Source: Hyphomonas atlantica corrig. (GTDB taxonomy: Bacteria > Pseudomonadota > Alphaproteobacteria > Caulobacterales > Hyphomonadaceae). From it: a stretch of 64,000 nucleotides of DNA. The translations under genes and the position numbers were made by a program. The stretch covers positions 168,445 through 232,444 of the forward strand of contig NZ_AWFH01000056.1 of assembly GCF_000682715.1 (NCBI RefSeq), written 5' to 3'. Under the pieces are notes generated by a model. That model was not told the origin of the DNA. It ran no database searches and saw only the letters and a list, made by a program, of their open reading frames with translations. Positions 8,561 to 16,600 of the stretch are shown here, piece by piece; within the stretch, counting starts at the first letter, position 1, and every line of letters begins with the position of its first letter.

Positions 8561-8590
8561 GCCCGGCCGTCAAAGCCGGGCTTTTTCTTT
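8561..8590 (+). terminator. Rho-independent terminator after rplT
   Basis: GCCCGGC and GCCGGGC form a perfect 7-bp stem with a 7-base loop, followed by TTTTTCTTT. It lies between rplT and pheS. In enteric bacteria this position holds the pheM attenuator, but no Phe-rich leader peptide is visible before this hairpin, so a plain terminator is more likely. Confidence 0.9.
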
Positions 8591-8658
8591 AAGGGCGTTT
8601 GCATGCGCCGCCGAAGCGCCTAAAAAGCCCGCTCGAACAGTAAAGGGAAGCGACCCCA

Positions 8659-9735
8659 GTGTCCGATATCACGACGATCGAGAAAGAGGCGCTCGCCTCA
8701 GTTGAGGCAGCTGCCGATCTTGCCGCGCTGGAACAGGTGCGTGTGGCCGAGCTTGGCAAGAAGGGCAGGGTGTCTGGCCTGATGAGTTCCCTGGGCAAGA
8801 TGAGCCCCGAGGAGCGCAAGGAGAATGGCCCGAAGCTGAACGCGCTGAAGACTCGCGTTGATGCCGCGATCCGCGCCCGCAAGGAGACGCTGGAGGCCGC
8901 GGCGCTTGAGGCCCAGCTGGCGAGCGAGACGGTTGATCTGTCCCTGCCACCGAAGGCTGGCCCGGTTGCCGGCGCGCTGCACCCGGTGATGCAGGTGTTC
9001 GAGGAAATCGCCGCCGTGTTTGGCGATATGGGCTTCACCGTCGCCGAAGGGCCGGACATTGAAGACGACTGGCACAATTTCACCGCGCTGAATTTTCCGG
9101 AAGGCCACCCGGCGCGCGAGACGCACGACACCTTCTTCATGCATGCACTGGAAGGCGATGAGGCGAAGGTTCTGCGCACGCACACGTCTCCGGTTCAGAT
9201 CCGCACGATGATGAGCCAGAAGCCGCCGATCCGTATTCTGGTGCCCGGCCGGGTCTATCGGAATGACTGGGACGCGACCCACACGCCGATGTTTCATCAG
9301 GTCGAAGGGCTCGTGATCGAGAAGAACATCCATATGGGCCATCTGAAGGGCTGCCTGATCGACTTCGTGAAGGCCTTCTTCGAAGTGGATAATGTCGAGG
9401 CGCGCTTCCGCCCGCACTTCTTCCCCTTCACCGAGCCATCGGCAGAGATGGACGTGAAATATACCCGCAAGGGCGAGACGATCGAGATTGGTGCCGGCGA
9501 CAGCTGGATGGAGATCCTCGGCAGCGGCATGGTGCATCCGAACGTACTGCGCAATTGCGGCATCGACCCGAACGAATATCAGGGTTTTGCCTTCGGCATG
9601 GGTGTCGACCGCCTGGCCATGCTGAAGTACGGCATGCCGGACCTGCGCCCATACTTCGAGGCTGACCCGCAATGGACGCGCCACTATGGCTTTGCGCCGT
9701 GGAGTACGCCGAGCGTCAGTGGCGGCTTGAGCTGA
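8659..9735 (+). CDS. pheS: Phenylalanine--tRNA ligase alpha subunit
   Basis: A 358-residue class II synthetase catalytic subunit. The N-terminal coiled-coil tRNA-binding arm (about 1-90) precedes the catalytic core with motif 2 ([20 protein letters not shown]) and motif 3 ([20 protein letters not shown]). With PheT it forms the alpha2-beta2 enzyme that charges tRNA-Phe in the cytoplasm. GTG start at 8659, with AAGGGAAG about 8 bases upstream. Co-transcription with the following orphan gene and pheT is indicated by gaps of 10 and 3 bases. Confidence 0.97.
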   Translation: MSDITTIEKEALASVEAAADLAALEQVRVAELGKKGRVSGLMSSLGKMSPEERKENGPKLNALKTRVDAAIRARKETLEAAALEAQLASETVDLSLPPKAGPVAGALHPVMQVFEEIAAVFGDMGFTVAEGPDIEDDWHNFTALNFPEGHPARETHDTFFMHALEGDEAKVLRTHTSPVQIRTMMSQKPPIRILVPGRVYRNDWDATHTPMFHQVEGLVIEKNIHMGHLKGCLIDFVKAFFEVDNVEARFRPHFFPFTEPSAEMDVKYTRKGETIEIGAGDSWMEILGSGMVHPNVLRNCGIDPNEYQGFAFGMGVDRLAMLKYGMPDLRPYFEADPQWTRHYGFAPWSTPSVSGGLS

Positions 9736-9745
9736 GGACACGTCC

Positions 9746-10366
9746 ATGGGCAATGGCAACAAGGTTGAGATGCTGATTGCGATTTGCGCGGTGCTGACCA
9801 GCGCGATTGCCGTCTTCATCGCTTGGGACCAGGGCCGCGTGATGCGCGCGCAGCAGCATGGCGCCGTCTATCCTGTCGTACAGATCGAGGGTTTTGTGTC
9901 ATCTTCCCCCGAGATGGTCTCAATGGGGCTACGCATATCGAACAGCGGGGTTGGCCCGGCTTTGATCGAGCGTGTTGATGTGTCGAAGGGCGGGGTGCCC
10001 GTCAAAAGTCTGACCCCGTATGCAGACAAGTTTCCATCTGGATACCAACAATCCTGGTCAAGCCTGATCGGCAGGGCCATAGCGCCGGGTAAAGAAGTGA
10101 TCCCTCTGCGGGTGGACTGGTCTCGCGAACGCGTATCCGTCGCCGACCGCGATGCGGCCGCGTTGGCCTGGAGCGCGCTGGATGTGGAGATTTGCTATTG
10201 TTCGGTGTTCAACAAATGCTGGACCGCGACCGGCCTGAACATGGGGACGACCATGTCGCGCGCCGAGCCTGTCAAACGCTGCGAACGCAGCGACGAAGAT
10301 GTCTTTGAGGCGTTGGCGAATTACGTGCCCAAGCCCGAAACCGATATGACCGCTGAAGTGGAATAG
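9746..10366 (+). CDS. Unrecognised membrane-anchored protein inside the phe operon
   Basis: This 206-residue protein is not a known part of phenylalanyl-tRNA synthetase. One N-terminal transmembrane helix (about residues 9-28, MLIAICAVLTSAIAVFIAW) is followed by a soluble domain of about 175 residues with beta-rich character, probably periplasmic or cytoplasmic-facing depending on topology. The domain contains Cys-rich VEICYCSVFNKCW (about 148-160). It sits 10 bases after pheS and 3 bases before pheT, so it is surely co-transcribed and perhaps translationally coupled. No function can be assigned. Similar membrane-anchored proteins are, to my memory, scattered in marine alpha- and gammaproteobacteria. 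Confidence 0.85.
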   Translation: MGNGNKVEMLIAICAVLTSAIAVFIAWDQGRVMRAQQHGAVYPVVQIEGFVSSSPEMVSMGLRISNSGVGPALIERVDVSKGGVPVKSLTPYADKFPSGYQQSWSSLIGRAIAPGKEVIPLRVDWSRERVSVADRDAAALAWSALDVEICYCSVFNKCWTATGLNMGTTMSRAEPVKRCERSDEDVFEALANYVPKPETDMTAEVE

Positions 10367-10369
10367 ACG

Positions 10370-12763
10370 ATGAAATTCACCCTTTCCTGGCTGAACGACC
10401 ACCTCGCCACCAAGGCGACGCTGGACGATATTCTGGGCCTGATGCTGAAAGCCGGTCTCGAAGTGGAAGAGGTCGAAGACCCCCGCGAGAAGCTTGCCGC
10501 CTTCACGGTTTGCAAGGTCAAGGCTGCTGAACCCCATCCGGATGCGGACAAGCTGCGCGTGTGTACGGTCGACACGGTCGATGGTGAAAAGCAGATCGTC
10601 TGCGGCGCGCCGAATGCCCGCGCTGGCATGACGGCAATCTATGCACCGCTTGGCACGTTCATTCCGGGGCTCGATTTCGCGCTGGACAAGAAGCCGCGCA
10701 AGATTCGCGGCATCGAAAGCTACGGCATGATGTGTTCCACCAAGGAGCTCGAAGCCGGGGAAGACCATGACGGCATCGCCGATCTGGACGAGTCCATCGC
10801 GCTGGGCACGCCTGCCGCAGATGCGCTGGGCCTGAATGATCCGGTGATTGATTTTGAGGTGACGCCAAACCGTCCCGACTGGCTGGGCGTACAGGGCATC
10901 GCACGCGATCTGGCCGCGGCCGGGGCAGGGCGCTTCCTGCGCACGGAGCTCAAGAAAGTTGTTGGCACCAAGCCATGCCCGGTCGAGATCCAGCTGGACG
11001 CGCCGGAGGCTTGTCCGGTCTTCGCGGGCGCCGTGATCGTGGGCGTCAAGAATGGTCCGTCACCGGACTGGATGCAGCAGCGTCTCAAGGCCGTTGGTAT
11101 TCAGCCGAAATCCCTGCTGGTCGATGTGACGAATTACATCTCGCTTGATCGGGCTCGTCCGCTGCATGCCTATGACGCCGCGAAGCTGTCAGGCCCGGTC
11201 GTGGCGCGTCTTGGCCGCAAGGGCGAAAAGCTCGCCGCGCTGGATGGCAAGACGTATGACATCTCCGAAGAGATGTGTGTCATCGCAGATGATAGCGGCG
11301 CCATCGGTCTGGGCGGCGTGATGGGGGGCGAGTCCACCGCCGTGTCGGATGAGACGGTCGACGTGTTCATTGAGAGCGCATGGTTTGATCCGCTGCGCAC
11401 AGCCCGCACGGGCCGCGCAACCGGCATTCATTCCGATGCGCGCTATCGTTTCGAGCGCGGCGTAGATCCGCATAGCTGTATGGACGGGCTGAACCTCGCC
11501 ATTGCGCTGATCGTGGAGTATGGCGGCGGCGTTGTGTCGAAGCCGAACCTGGCTGGCGAAGCGCCGGTCAACACCAAGAAAGTCACCTTCTATCCAGCAG
11601 ATGTCGAGCGCCTGACAGGCCTCAGCGTGAAACCGGCCGATATGCGGCGGATGCTGAAGGATCTGGAGTTTGGCATCGAGGATGCGGGAGACGCCTGGTA
11701 TCTGACGCCGCCAACGTTCCGCTTCGACATGGAGCAGTCTGCGGACATTGTGGAAGAAGTGGCTCGGCTGGTCGGGTTTGACCAGTTGCCGACAACATCG
11801 CTGCCAGCGCCTGAAGGCGGCGTGAAGGCGATCACCACACCGATGCAGGCCCGCGTGCGTGCGGCCCGGCGGGTGATGGCATCCCGAGGCTTCCTTGAGG
11901 CGGTCAGCTGGAGCTTCATGGCGAAGGATGATGCGGCGCTGTTTGGCAAGACAAGCGATGCGCTGGTCGTGGCCAATCCTGTCGCCAGCGATCTCGACTA
12001 TATGCGCCCCTCCGTGCTCGGAAATCTGGCCAAGGCGGCGCAGCGCGCGGCCAATCATGGTGAGCGCGGTGTGCGCCTGTTCGAGGCCGGGCCGATCTAT
12101 CTGGGCGATGGCCCGAAAGACCAGCGCACCGTTGTGGCTGCGCTGGTGCGTCCGTTCAATGAGCGCCACTGGCAGGGCACGCCGGCGGCCTATGATTCCT
12201 ATGCCGCGAAGGCGGATTTGTTCGCGGTGCTGGATGCGCTGGGCCAGCCGGGTGACCGGTTCCAGGTTGCCGCGCCCGCCCAGCCGCACTGGCATCCGGG
12301 GCAGGCGGCGAGCCTGAAGCTCGGCCCGAAAGTGACGGTGGCGCATTTCGGTCAGTTGCATCCCGGCGTGCTGAAGGCGCTGGACGTGGATGGGCCGGTC
12401 TATGGTTTTGAGCTGAATTTGAACGCGCTGCCGCAGATGAAGGCGAAGAACACGAAAACCAAGCCGGTATTCGAGCGCGCCGAGCTGACGCCGATCCGCC
12501 GGGACCTTGCCTTTGTGGTCGACCGTGCCGTGCCGGCCTCAGACCTGGTGCGCCATGCGCAGGGCGCGGACAAGAAGCTGATCACCCGCGTTGACGTGTT
12601 TGATGTCTATGAGGGCACAGGCGTGCCGGAAGGGCAGAAATCGGTCGCGTTCGAAATGACGCTGCAGCCGCAGGAAAAGCTGAAGGATGAAGACATCCAG
12701 GCCCTGATGGACAAGGTCGTTGCCTCGGTCGCCAAGGGCACAGGCGGCGTTTTGAGAGGGTAG
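10370..12763 (+). CDS. pheT: Phenylalanine--tRNA ligase beta subunit
   Basis: A 797-residue beta subunit with the normal bacterial domain order. This is an N-terminal B1 segment (MKFTLSWLNDHL), a tRNA-binding OB fold (about 40-150, CKVKAAEPHPDADKLRVCTV), the B3/B4 editing domain, the B5 domain, a degenerate class II core and the C-terminal anticodon-binding ferredoxin-like domain (from about 705, FERAELTPIRRDLAFVVD). It edits mischarged Tyr-tRNA-Phe and supports catalysis by PheS. The length is standard and no frameshift is seen. It follows the membrane-anchored orphan by 3 bases. Confidence 0.97.
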   Translation: MKFTLSWLNDHLATKATLDDILGLMLKAGLEVEEVEDPREKLAAFTVCKVKAAEPHPDADKLRVCTVDTVDGEKQIVCGAPNARAGMTAIYAPLGTFIPGLDFALDKKPRKIRGIESYGMMCSTKELEAGEDHDGIADLDESIALGTPAADALGLNDPVIDFEVTPNRPDWLGVQGIARDLAAAGAGRFLRTELKKVVGTKPCPVEIQLDAPEACPVFAGAVIVGVKNGPSPDWMQQRLKAVGIQPKSLLVDVTNYISLDRARPLHAYDAAKLSGPVVARLGRKGEKLAALDGKTYDISEEMCVIADDSGAIGLGGVMGGESTAVSDETVDVFIESAWFDPLRTARTGRATGIHSDARYRFERGVDPHSCMDGLNLAIALIVEYGGGVVSKPNLAGEAPVNTKKVTFYPADVERLTGLSVKPADMRRMLKDLEFGIEDAGDAWYLTPPTFRFDMEQSADIVEEVARLVGFDQLPTTSLPAPEGGVKAITTPMQARVRAARRVMASRGFLEAVSWSFMAKDDAALFGKTSDALVVANPVASDLDYMRPSVLGNLAKAAQRAANHGERGVRLFEAGPIYLGDGPKDQRTVVAALVRPFNERHWQGTPAAYDSYAAKADLFAVLDALGQPGDRFQVAAPAQPHWHPGQAASLKLGPKVTVAHFGQLHPGVLKALDVDGPVYGFELNLNALPQMKAKNTKTKPVFERAELTPIRRDLAFVVDRAVPASDLVRHAQGADKKLITRVDVFDVYEGTGVPEGQKSVAFEMTLQPQEKLKDEDIQALMDKVVASVAKGTGGVLRG

Positions 12764-12771
12764 GAGAGGCA

Positions 12772-12802
12772 AGGCGCTGCTTCCCGCAAGGGCGCAGCGC
12801 CT
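12772..12802. terminator. Hairpin between convergent pheT and bfr
   Basis: AGGCGCTGC (12772-12780) and GCAGCGCCT (12794-12802) form a perfect 9-bp stem in the 47-base gap between converging genes. There is no T-run on either strand, so it may be a Rho-assisted or processing hairpin rather than an intrinsic terminator. Confidence 0.5.
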
Positions 12803-12810
12803 CGGCCTGA

Positions 12811-13302
12811 CTAATCCTGCGCCTTCGAGCCGTTGGCTTCGGACTGGAGCATTGTGTAGCGCTCGATGCCGATGCGCTCGATCAGGTCGAACTGGGTTTC
12901 CAGATAATCGACATGTTCTTCCTCATTGTTGAGGATCTTGCCGAACAGGTCGCGGCTGCCATAGTCGCGGACGCTTTCGGCATATTCCATTGCGTCTTTC
13001 AGCAGCGGGATGGCGTCGTTTTCGAGTTTCAGGTCGCATTCGAGGATTTCGTGGACCGATTCCCCGATGCGCAGCTTGCCGAGATCCTGCAGATTCGGCA
13101 GGCCGCCGAGGAACAGGATGCGTTCGATCAGCCAGTCGGCATGCTCCATTTCTTCAATGGATTCCTTGTACTCATAGTCGCCCAGCTTGCTGACGCCCCA
13201 ATCGTGCAGCATGCGCGAGTGCAGGAAATACTGGTTGATTGCCGTCAGTTCGTTCTTCAGGCACTTGTTTAGGAAGTCGATGACCTTTGGGTCGCCTTTC
13301 AT
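12811..13302 (-). CDS. bfr: Bacterioferritin
   Basis: A 163-residue haem-containing iron-storage ferritin that forms 24-subunit cages and oxidises Fe(II). All dinuclear ferroxidase ligands are at canonical positions: Glu18, Glu51, His54, Glu94, Glu127 and His130. Met52, which ligates the intersubunit haem, is also present (EEMEHADWLIERI). AGGAGAG precedes the ATG. Downstream of bfd on the same strand but separated by 232 bases that carry the phased repeat at 13425-13500, so bfr probably has its own promoter. Iron control is expected, but no Fur or Irr box is evident by eye. Confidence 0.97.
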   Translation of the reverse strand: MKGDPKVIDFLNKCLKNELTAINQYFLHSRMLHDWGVSKLGDYEYKESIEEMEHADWLIERILFLGGLPNLQDLGKLRIGESVHEILECDLKLENDAIPLLKDAMEYAESVRDYGSRDLFGKILNNEEEHVDYLETQFDLIERIGIERYTMLQSEANGSKAQD

Positions 13303-13424
13303 GGGGGAGCTCTCCTGCGTGGATTATGTTTATGGGCCAGCACCTAGGGTGATTGTGCCACCGGATCAAGAAAAAATCCAATAAAAACAATTGCATGTGA
13401 AAGTGCGACACAATTGCAGCGTCC

Positions 13425-13500
13425 TGTCATGCGCTGTCGCGGGGCGTGTCTGCAGGCGTCGCCGTATGTCGCATCGTGTCGCGATCTGTCGCGCGATGTC
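13425..13500. repeat. 10-bp-phased TGTC(GC) repeat upstream of bfr
   Basis: TGTC occurs at 13425, 13435, 13447, 13467, 13477, 13487 and 13497, with a CGTC variant at 13457. Apart from one 12-base step the spacing is exactly 10 bases, about one helical turn. Most copies read TGTCGC. The bases between copies vary, so this is not a simple tandem duplication. A 9-base direct repeat ACAATTGCA (13387-13395 and 13410-13418) flanks it on the bfr side. It lies between the bfd stop and the bfr start. Confidence 0.7.
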
Positions 13501-13534
13501 TAAAAGCGTAGCGATTTCAAAGGCAGGTGTCGGT

Positions 13535-13735
13535 CTATTCCGCGGCGATCAGGGCCGGGGCGACCGGGCGGCGGTCCATCTCTTCGGAGATGATTTCACC
13601 GATCGAGCAGCTGCATTTTCCGCACTGGAATTTGCACCCGTGATGCGCCTGCACAGCCTTTGGGCTGCGCGCACCGGCGTCCACGGCGGAGCGGACGCTT
13701 TTGCAGTTGATACGGTTGCAGACGCAAATGATCAT
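13535..13735 (-). CDS. bfd: Bacterioferritin-associated ferredoxin
   Basis: A 66-residue [2Fe-2S] protein of the BFD family. It delivers electrons to the bacterioferritin haem so that stored Fe(III) can be reduced and released. Starting at the ATG at 13735 (MIICVCNRINCKSV), the cluster cysteines fall at 4, 6, 38 and 41, the exact E. coli Bfd pattern, which decides the start. Two further cysteines (34, 43) are present. An in-frame ATG 9 bases upstream is possible; neither has a strong ribosome-binding site. It is upstream of bfr on the same strand, the usual partner. Confidence 0.93.
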   Translation of the reverse strand: MIICVCNRINCKSVRSAVDAGARSPKAVQAHHGCKFQCGKCSCSIGEIISEEMDRRPVAPALIAAE

Positions 13736-13831
13736 GCGAACCATTTGCACGAAGATGCGAATGAATGTCAATCAGGTTTTTGCGCTTTGTTGCACATGCG
13801 GAATGGCCCGTGCGCCATGCCGCGAACTGAC

Positions 13832-14629
13832 TCAGGCTGCGCTGTCCAGAATGACCCGGTTGCGGCCAGAATTCTTGGCGCGATAGAGCGATTTGTCGGC
13901 GCGCAGGATGACATCCTCAATCGGACTGCGCGGCAGGGCAATGGCGACCCCGATACTGGCGGTAATCGCGTGCAGTTTGCCTGGCTCGGGTTCAAAGCGA
14001 ATGGCGTGAATGCCCTGGCGTATGTCTTCGGCGCGTTCCTGCGCGGTTGTCTCATCCATGCAGCCCGTCAGGAAGACAGCAAACTCTTCGCCCCCAAGCC
14101 GCCCGACAAGGTCTGTTGGTCGCGCTTTACTGGCCAGAGCCTTTGATATTGCGCGCAGGGCATCATCGCCGGCGCCGTGGCCGAAGGTGTCATTGATCGT
14201 CTTGAAGTGGTCGACATCAATCATCAGGATCGCGCCGTGCGTTTCCAGACGGTCTTCGACCTCAGCCAGGAATGCGCCGCGATTGAGCAGGCCGGTGAGC
14301 GCGTCCACGCGAGAGCGATGGGCCAGTTCGGCATGGGCGGCCGCCAATTCGTCCAGTGCATCCTGCAACTTGATACGCCCGCGTTGCAGCAGGATGGCAA
14401 TCGGAAAAGAGACAACGACCGGGATGACCGTGGAGGAGAATGCCGTCCAGAACCAGAACTCGTTCAGAATCGCCTGGTCGATATGATCGTAGGTTGTGCC
14501 GAACGGGTTCGCCAGGATCGAAAACCCGGTCACCGCCCATGTCGCGAGCAGCGAAATGAGCGCGACCATGGCCGCATTCGCATAGGAAACCCGGTTTCCC
14601 GCTGGCTTGTTGATCCCGAGAAAGCTCAT
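13832..14629 (-). CDS. Membrane-bound diguanylate cyclase (GGDEF)
   Basis: A 265-residue protein with two N-terminal transmembrane helices (about 19-40 and 58-80), a short coiled coil (IKLQDALDELAAAHAELAHR) and a complete GGDEF domain. The active-site loop reads RLGGEEFAVF, so it should make cyclic di-GMP. The allosteric inhibitory site RxxD is present as RPTD five residues upstream of GGEEF. The short periplasmic loop between the helices is the only candidate sensor. The ribosome-binding site is weak. The c-di-GMP target is not indicated by neighbours, though a PilZ protein is encoded at 27 kb. Confidence 0.93.
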   Translation of the reverse strand: MSFLGINKPAGNRVSYANAAMVALISLLATWAVTGFSILANPFGTTYDHIDQAILNEFWFWTAFSSTVIPVVVSFPIAILLQRGRIKLQDALDELAAAHAELAHRSRVDALTGLLNRGAFLAEVEDRLETHGAILMIDVDHFKTINDTFGHGAGDDALRAISKALASKARPTDLVGRLGGEEFAVFLTGCMDETTAQERAEDIRQGIHAIRFEPEPGKLHAITASIGVAIALPRSPIEDVILRADKSLYRAKNSGRNRVILDSAA

Positions 14630-14707
14630 GCCTGAACGCTACCGCATCTTGGTTTCGGCGCGTCTAAATGGATCGGTGAAATTTGATCTTTGTGTCCCGA
14701 GGGGTGG

Positions 14708-14935
14708 TCAGCTTTCGGCCGTTTCGTCCCATTGGAACACGTCATCGAGGCTGACGCCGAAGACCCGCGCGATGCGGAAGGCGCTTTCGAGGGAGGGGGA
14801 GTAGCGGCCCTGTTCGATGGCGATCACGGTTTGCCGCGTCACGCCGATCTCTTTGGCCAGGGCCGCCTGGCTCATCCCGTCATGGGCCTCTCGCAGGGCC
14901 TTCACACGGTTCAGGATAGGGGGGCGTTTGGCCAT
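14708..14935 (-). CDS. Small XRE-family transcriptional regulator
   Basis: A 75-residue protein that is essentially one Cro/CI-type helix-turn-helix: SQAALAKEIGVTRQTVIAIE is the HTH (about residues 22-41), followed by PSLESAFRIARVFGVSLDDV. It resembles the YozG-like mini-regulators that are usually encoded with a small membrane protein, as here: it starts 2 bases after the stop of the upstream gene. Autoregulation through the repeats at 15371-15430 is likely by analogy. Confidence 0.9.
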   Translation of the reverse strand: MAKRPPILNRVKALREAHDGMSQAALAKEIGVTRQTVIAIEQGRYSPSLESAFRIARVFGVSLDDVFQWDETAES

Positions 14936-14937
14936 GC

Positions 14938-15360
14938 TTACACGCCCCGGCGATAGAACAGGATGGTGAGAGCATATTCGGCCACTTGCGACGCGATCAG
15001 GCTGGCCACCGCGATGTGGAACAGCATGTTGCCATCGGCGAGGAAGTAATAGTGCCAGAGGCCCGCGAAGATGCCGAAGCCCAGCACATAGCCGGATATA
15101 TTGCCCGCGCGGCGCAGCACCTGCTTGTCGCGCTCATCCTCTACGTCATTGGCCTCTTCCGGGCTGCTGGCCGCGATGATGATGTGGCTGATGATGGCGC
15201 CGAAGACCAGCATGCCGGTCGCCACGGCGATCAACACGATGTTGGGGCCAATGGTCTCGCCCAGCGCCTCTGACCGGCTCCACACCTGATTGATATACCA
15301 GAGCCCGGTGAGCGAGAGCAGCAGGCCCATGATCCAGGCCGATTTTTCGTGAAAGGACAT
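14938..15360 (-). CDS. Four-helix membrane protein paired with the XRE regulator
   Basis: A 140-residue integral membrane protein of unknown function. Four hydrophobic segments are visible (about 10-27, 41-65, 90-108, 111-132). A charged cytoplasmic loop (SSPEEANDVEDERDKQVLRR) lies between helices 2 and 3. The start at 15360 has GGAG 7 bases upstream; an in-frame ATG 18 bases earlier does not. It is the first gene of a two-gene operon with the XRE regulator. Such pairs are widespread, and in some bacteria the membrane protein is thought to sense envelope state, but that is not demonstrated for this family. Confidence 0.85.
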   Translation of the reverse strand: MSFHEKSAWIMGLLLSLTGLWYINQVWSRSEALGETIGPNIVLIAVATGMLVFGAIISHIIIAASSPEEANDVEDERDKQVLRRAGNISGYVLGFGIFAGLWHYYFLADGNMLFHIAVASLIASQVAEYALTILFYRRGV

Positions 15361-15370
15361 TCGATGTCTC

Positions 15371-15430
15371 CATGTCAAAAATTTCTTACATGACCCATAT
15401 GGTCAAAAACTTTTGACATGTCAAATATTT
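15371..15430 (-). promoter_or_regulatory. Operator cluster before the membrane-protein/XRE operon
   Basis: AT-rich DNA just upstream of the 15360 start holds several symmetric elements. TTTGACATGTCAAA (15412-15425) is a perfect 14-bp palindrome. TGACC-N5-GGTCA (15391-15405) is an interrupted one. CATGTCAAA with a following ATTT occurs as a direct repeat at 15371 and 15417. This is the expected place for the XRE protein to bind its own promoter. The assignment is inferred. Confidence 0.5.
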
Positions 15431-15675
15431 TTTACTTCCTTGGGATTTCGGTGTACTGATCGAACACGATTGTGATTTTTATGTAAAAGCAAGCCAGCAA
15501 AGTGATACGTCGTGGAATACATATCCTGCATCGACACTGGAAGAGCTCGTAGAAGACAACAAGTGGCATAAAGAGCGAAGTCTTCGCATATAGGCTGCGC
15601 TACAACGTAAATGATCTGAGCACCGACGAAGGAAGAGCAACTTTCAACGGAACAAATTCAAACGAATCGTGCTAG
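15417..15675 (+). pseudogene. Possible remnant of a broken gene
   Basis: Two open stretches have protein-like sequence but no ATG, GTG or TTG start. Frame 1 (15417-15593, 58 codons) includes PWDFGVLIEHDCDFYVKA and STLEELVEDNKWHKERSLRI. Frame 2 (15553-15675, 40 codons) includes SEVFAYRLRYNVNDLSTDEG. They overlap by 41 bases and could be one frameshifted gene fragment. The DNA is AT-richer than the surroundings. Random AT-rich frames remain a real alternative. The rest of 15361-15709 holds the operator cluster and nothing else I can recognise. Confidence 0.3.
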
Positions 15676-15709
15676 TCAATGGTAGAATAAAAAGAAGCGA
15701 TAAAGTGGA

Positions 15710-16489
15710 ATGCCCAGCGATATTGCCGTTGAGTTTGCTCCTGCGGAGGAATCCATTGAGTGGGCGAACCGTGCAATCGCTGAGTTGGGCGATCAAATTA
15801 GTAAGTTTTTTTCAGGTGGTGTCGCAGAAGTTGTCACCCATACCAATGCAGACACAAGCCAAAACGTTCAGAAGCTGAAGTTGACGACCGATATCCCAAA
15901 GGACTTTAGGCGCAAGGCGACCGAAGCTCTCAACAATGCAAGGCATAGCTTTGATCAAAGTGTTTTTGCTGCCCGCAACATACTGGCAACTAAATCGAAC
16001 AAAGGGATAAACTACCCTTGGGCTCGTGATCCCGATGATTTGGATCAACTCTTGGATCGGCGCAAAATTGATTCGCGTCTCTGGGACACTATCAAGTCTC
16101 ACGAGCCATACCGCACTTCAGACAAGTATTCCGGGGGCAATGATTTGATTCGATTGCTCGCGACTATCGCAAACAACAAGCACACAGTCGGCCTTACGGT
16201 TGATGCGGTGATCGCTAGAACTAGGTATCCCACCATCACTGGTGGCCCGATCCAGAAGCTAGAAGTGCTTCGGCCCGTGTGGAATGCGCGTACAAAGGAA
16301 GCCGAACTCATAAGGTGGATCGGCGAAGCAAAAATTGAGGGTGAATACGAATTCAACCTATTGATGTGTCTTAAAGATTCTAGGCTGCCTCAACCAGTAA
16401 GTGCTGTGGACGCGCTTAGTGACTTTACAAAACATGCAACGGATGTGTGTGAGAGCATAAAAGCTAAGTGTGTGGAACTGACTCAATGA
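15710..16489 (+). CDS. Orphan protein of unknown function in AT-rich DNA
   Basis: A 259-residue soluble protein with no recognised domain, signal peptide or membrane segment. It is largely helical and charged, with a possible structured core around HSFDQSVFAARNILATKS (about 79-96) and a C-terminal segment ending FTKHATDVCESIKAKCVELT. Base composition is visibly lower in GC than neighbours (two 60-base lines I counted were 50% and 43% GC, against 52% and 58% in lysS), and codons such as AAA, TTG and ATA are common, suggesting recent acquisition. The ribosome-binding site is weak. It could be a defence or toxin-type accessory gene, but nothing in the sequence proves that. Confidence 0.7.
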   Translation: MPSDIAVEFAPAEESIEWANRAIAELGDQISKFFSGGVAEVVTHTNADTSQNVQKLKLTTDIPKDFRRKATEALNNARHSFDQSVFAARNILATKSNKGINYPWARDPDDLDQLLDRRKIDSRLWDTIKSHEPYRTSDKYSGGNDLIRLLATIANNKHTVGLTVDAVIARTRYPTITGGPIQKLEVLRPVWNARTKEAELIRWIGEAKIEGEYEFNLLMCLKDSRLPQPVSAVDALSDFTKHATDVCESIKAKCVELTQ

Positions 16490-16600
16490 CGAAGCGAGAT
16501 GCGTCTGGCGTCCAGATTCACACGCCTGTGTTGTGCTGCACAACGCATCAGATATTGCACTCATCCACTCCCCAGCTTGACCGCGCCCCCCGTGGCCTCT

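Noticed and set aside
8535..8658. pheM-type attenuator for pheST
   Set aside because: A terminator is present, but no Phe-rich leader peptide precedes it and no alternative antiterminator is visible; treated as the rplT terminator.
11189..12361. Long minus-strand frame inside pheT
   Set aside because: pheT is full length with all domains; the antisense frame is compositional.
13425..13500. Considered as a CRISPR-like array
   Set aside because: Repeat cores are only 4-6 bases with 10-base period; no 25-40-base repeats or spacers and no cas genes in the window.
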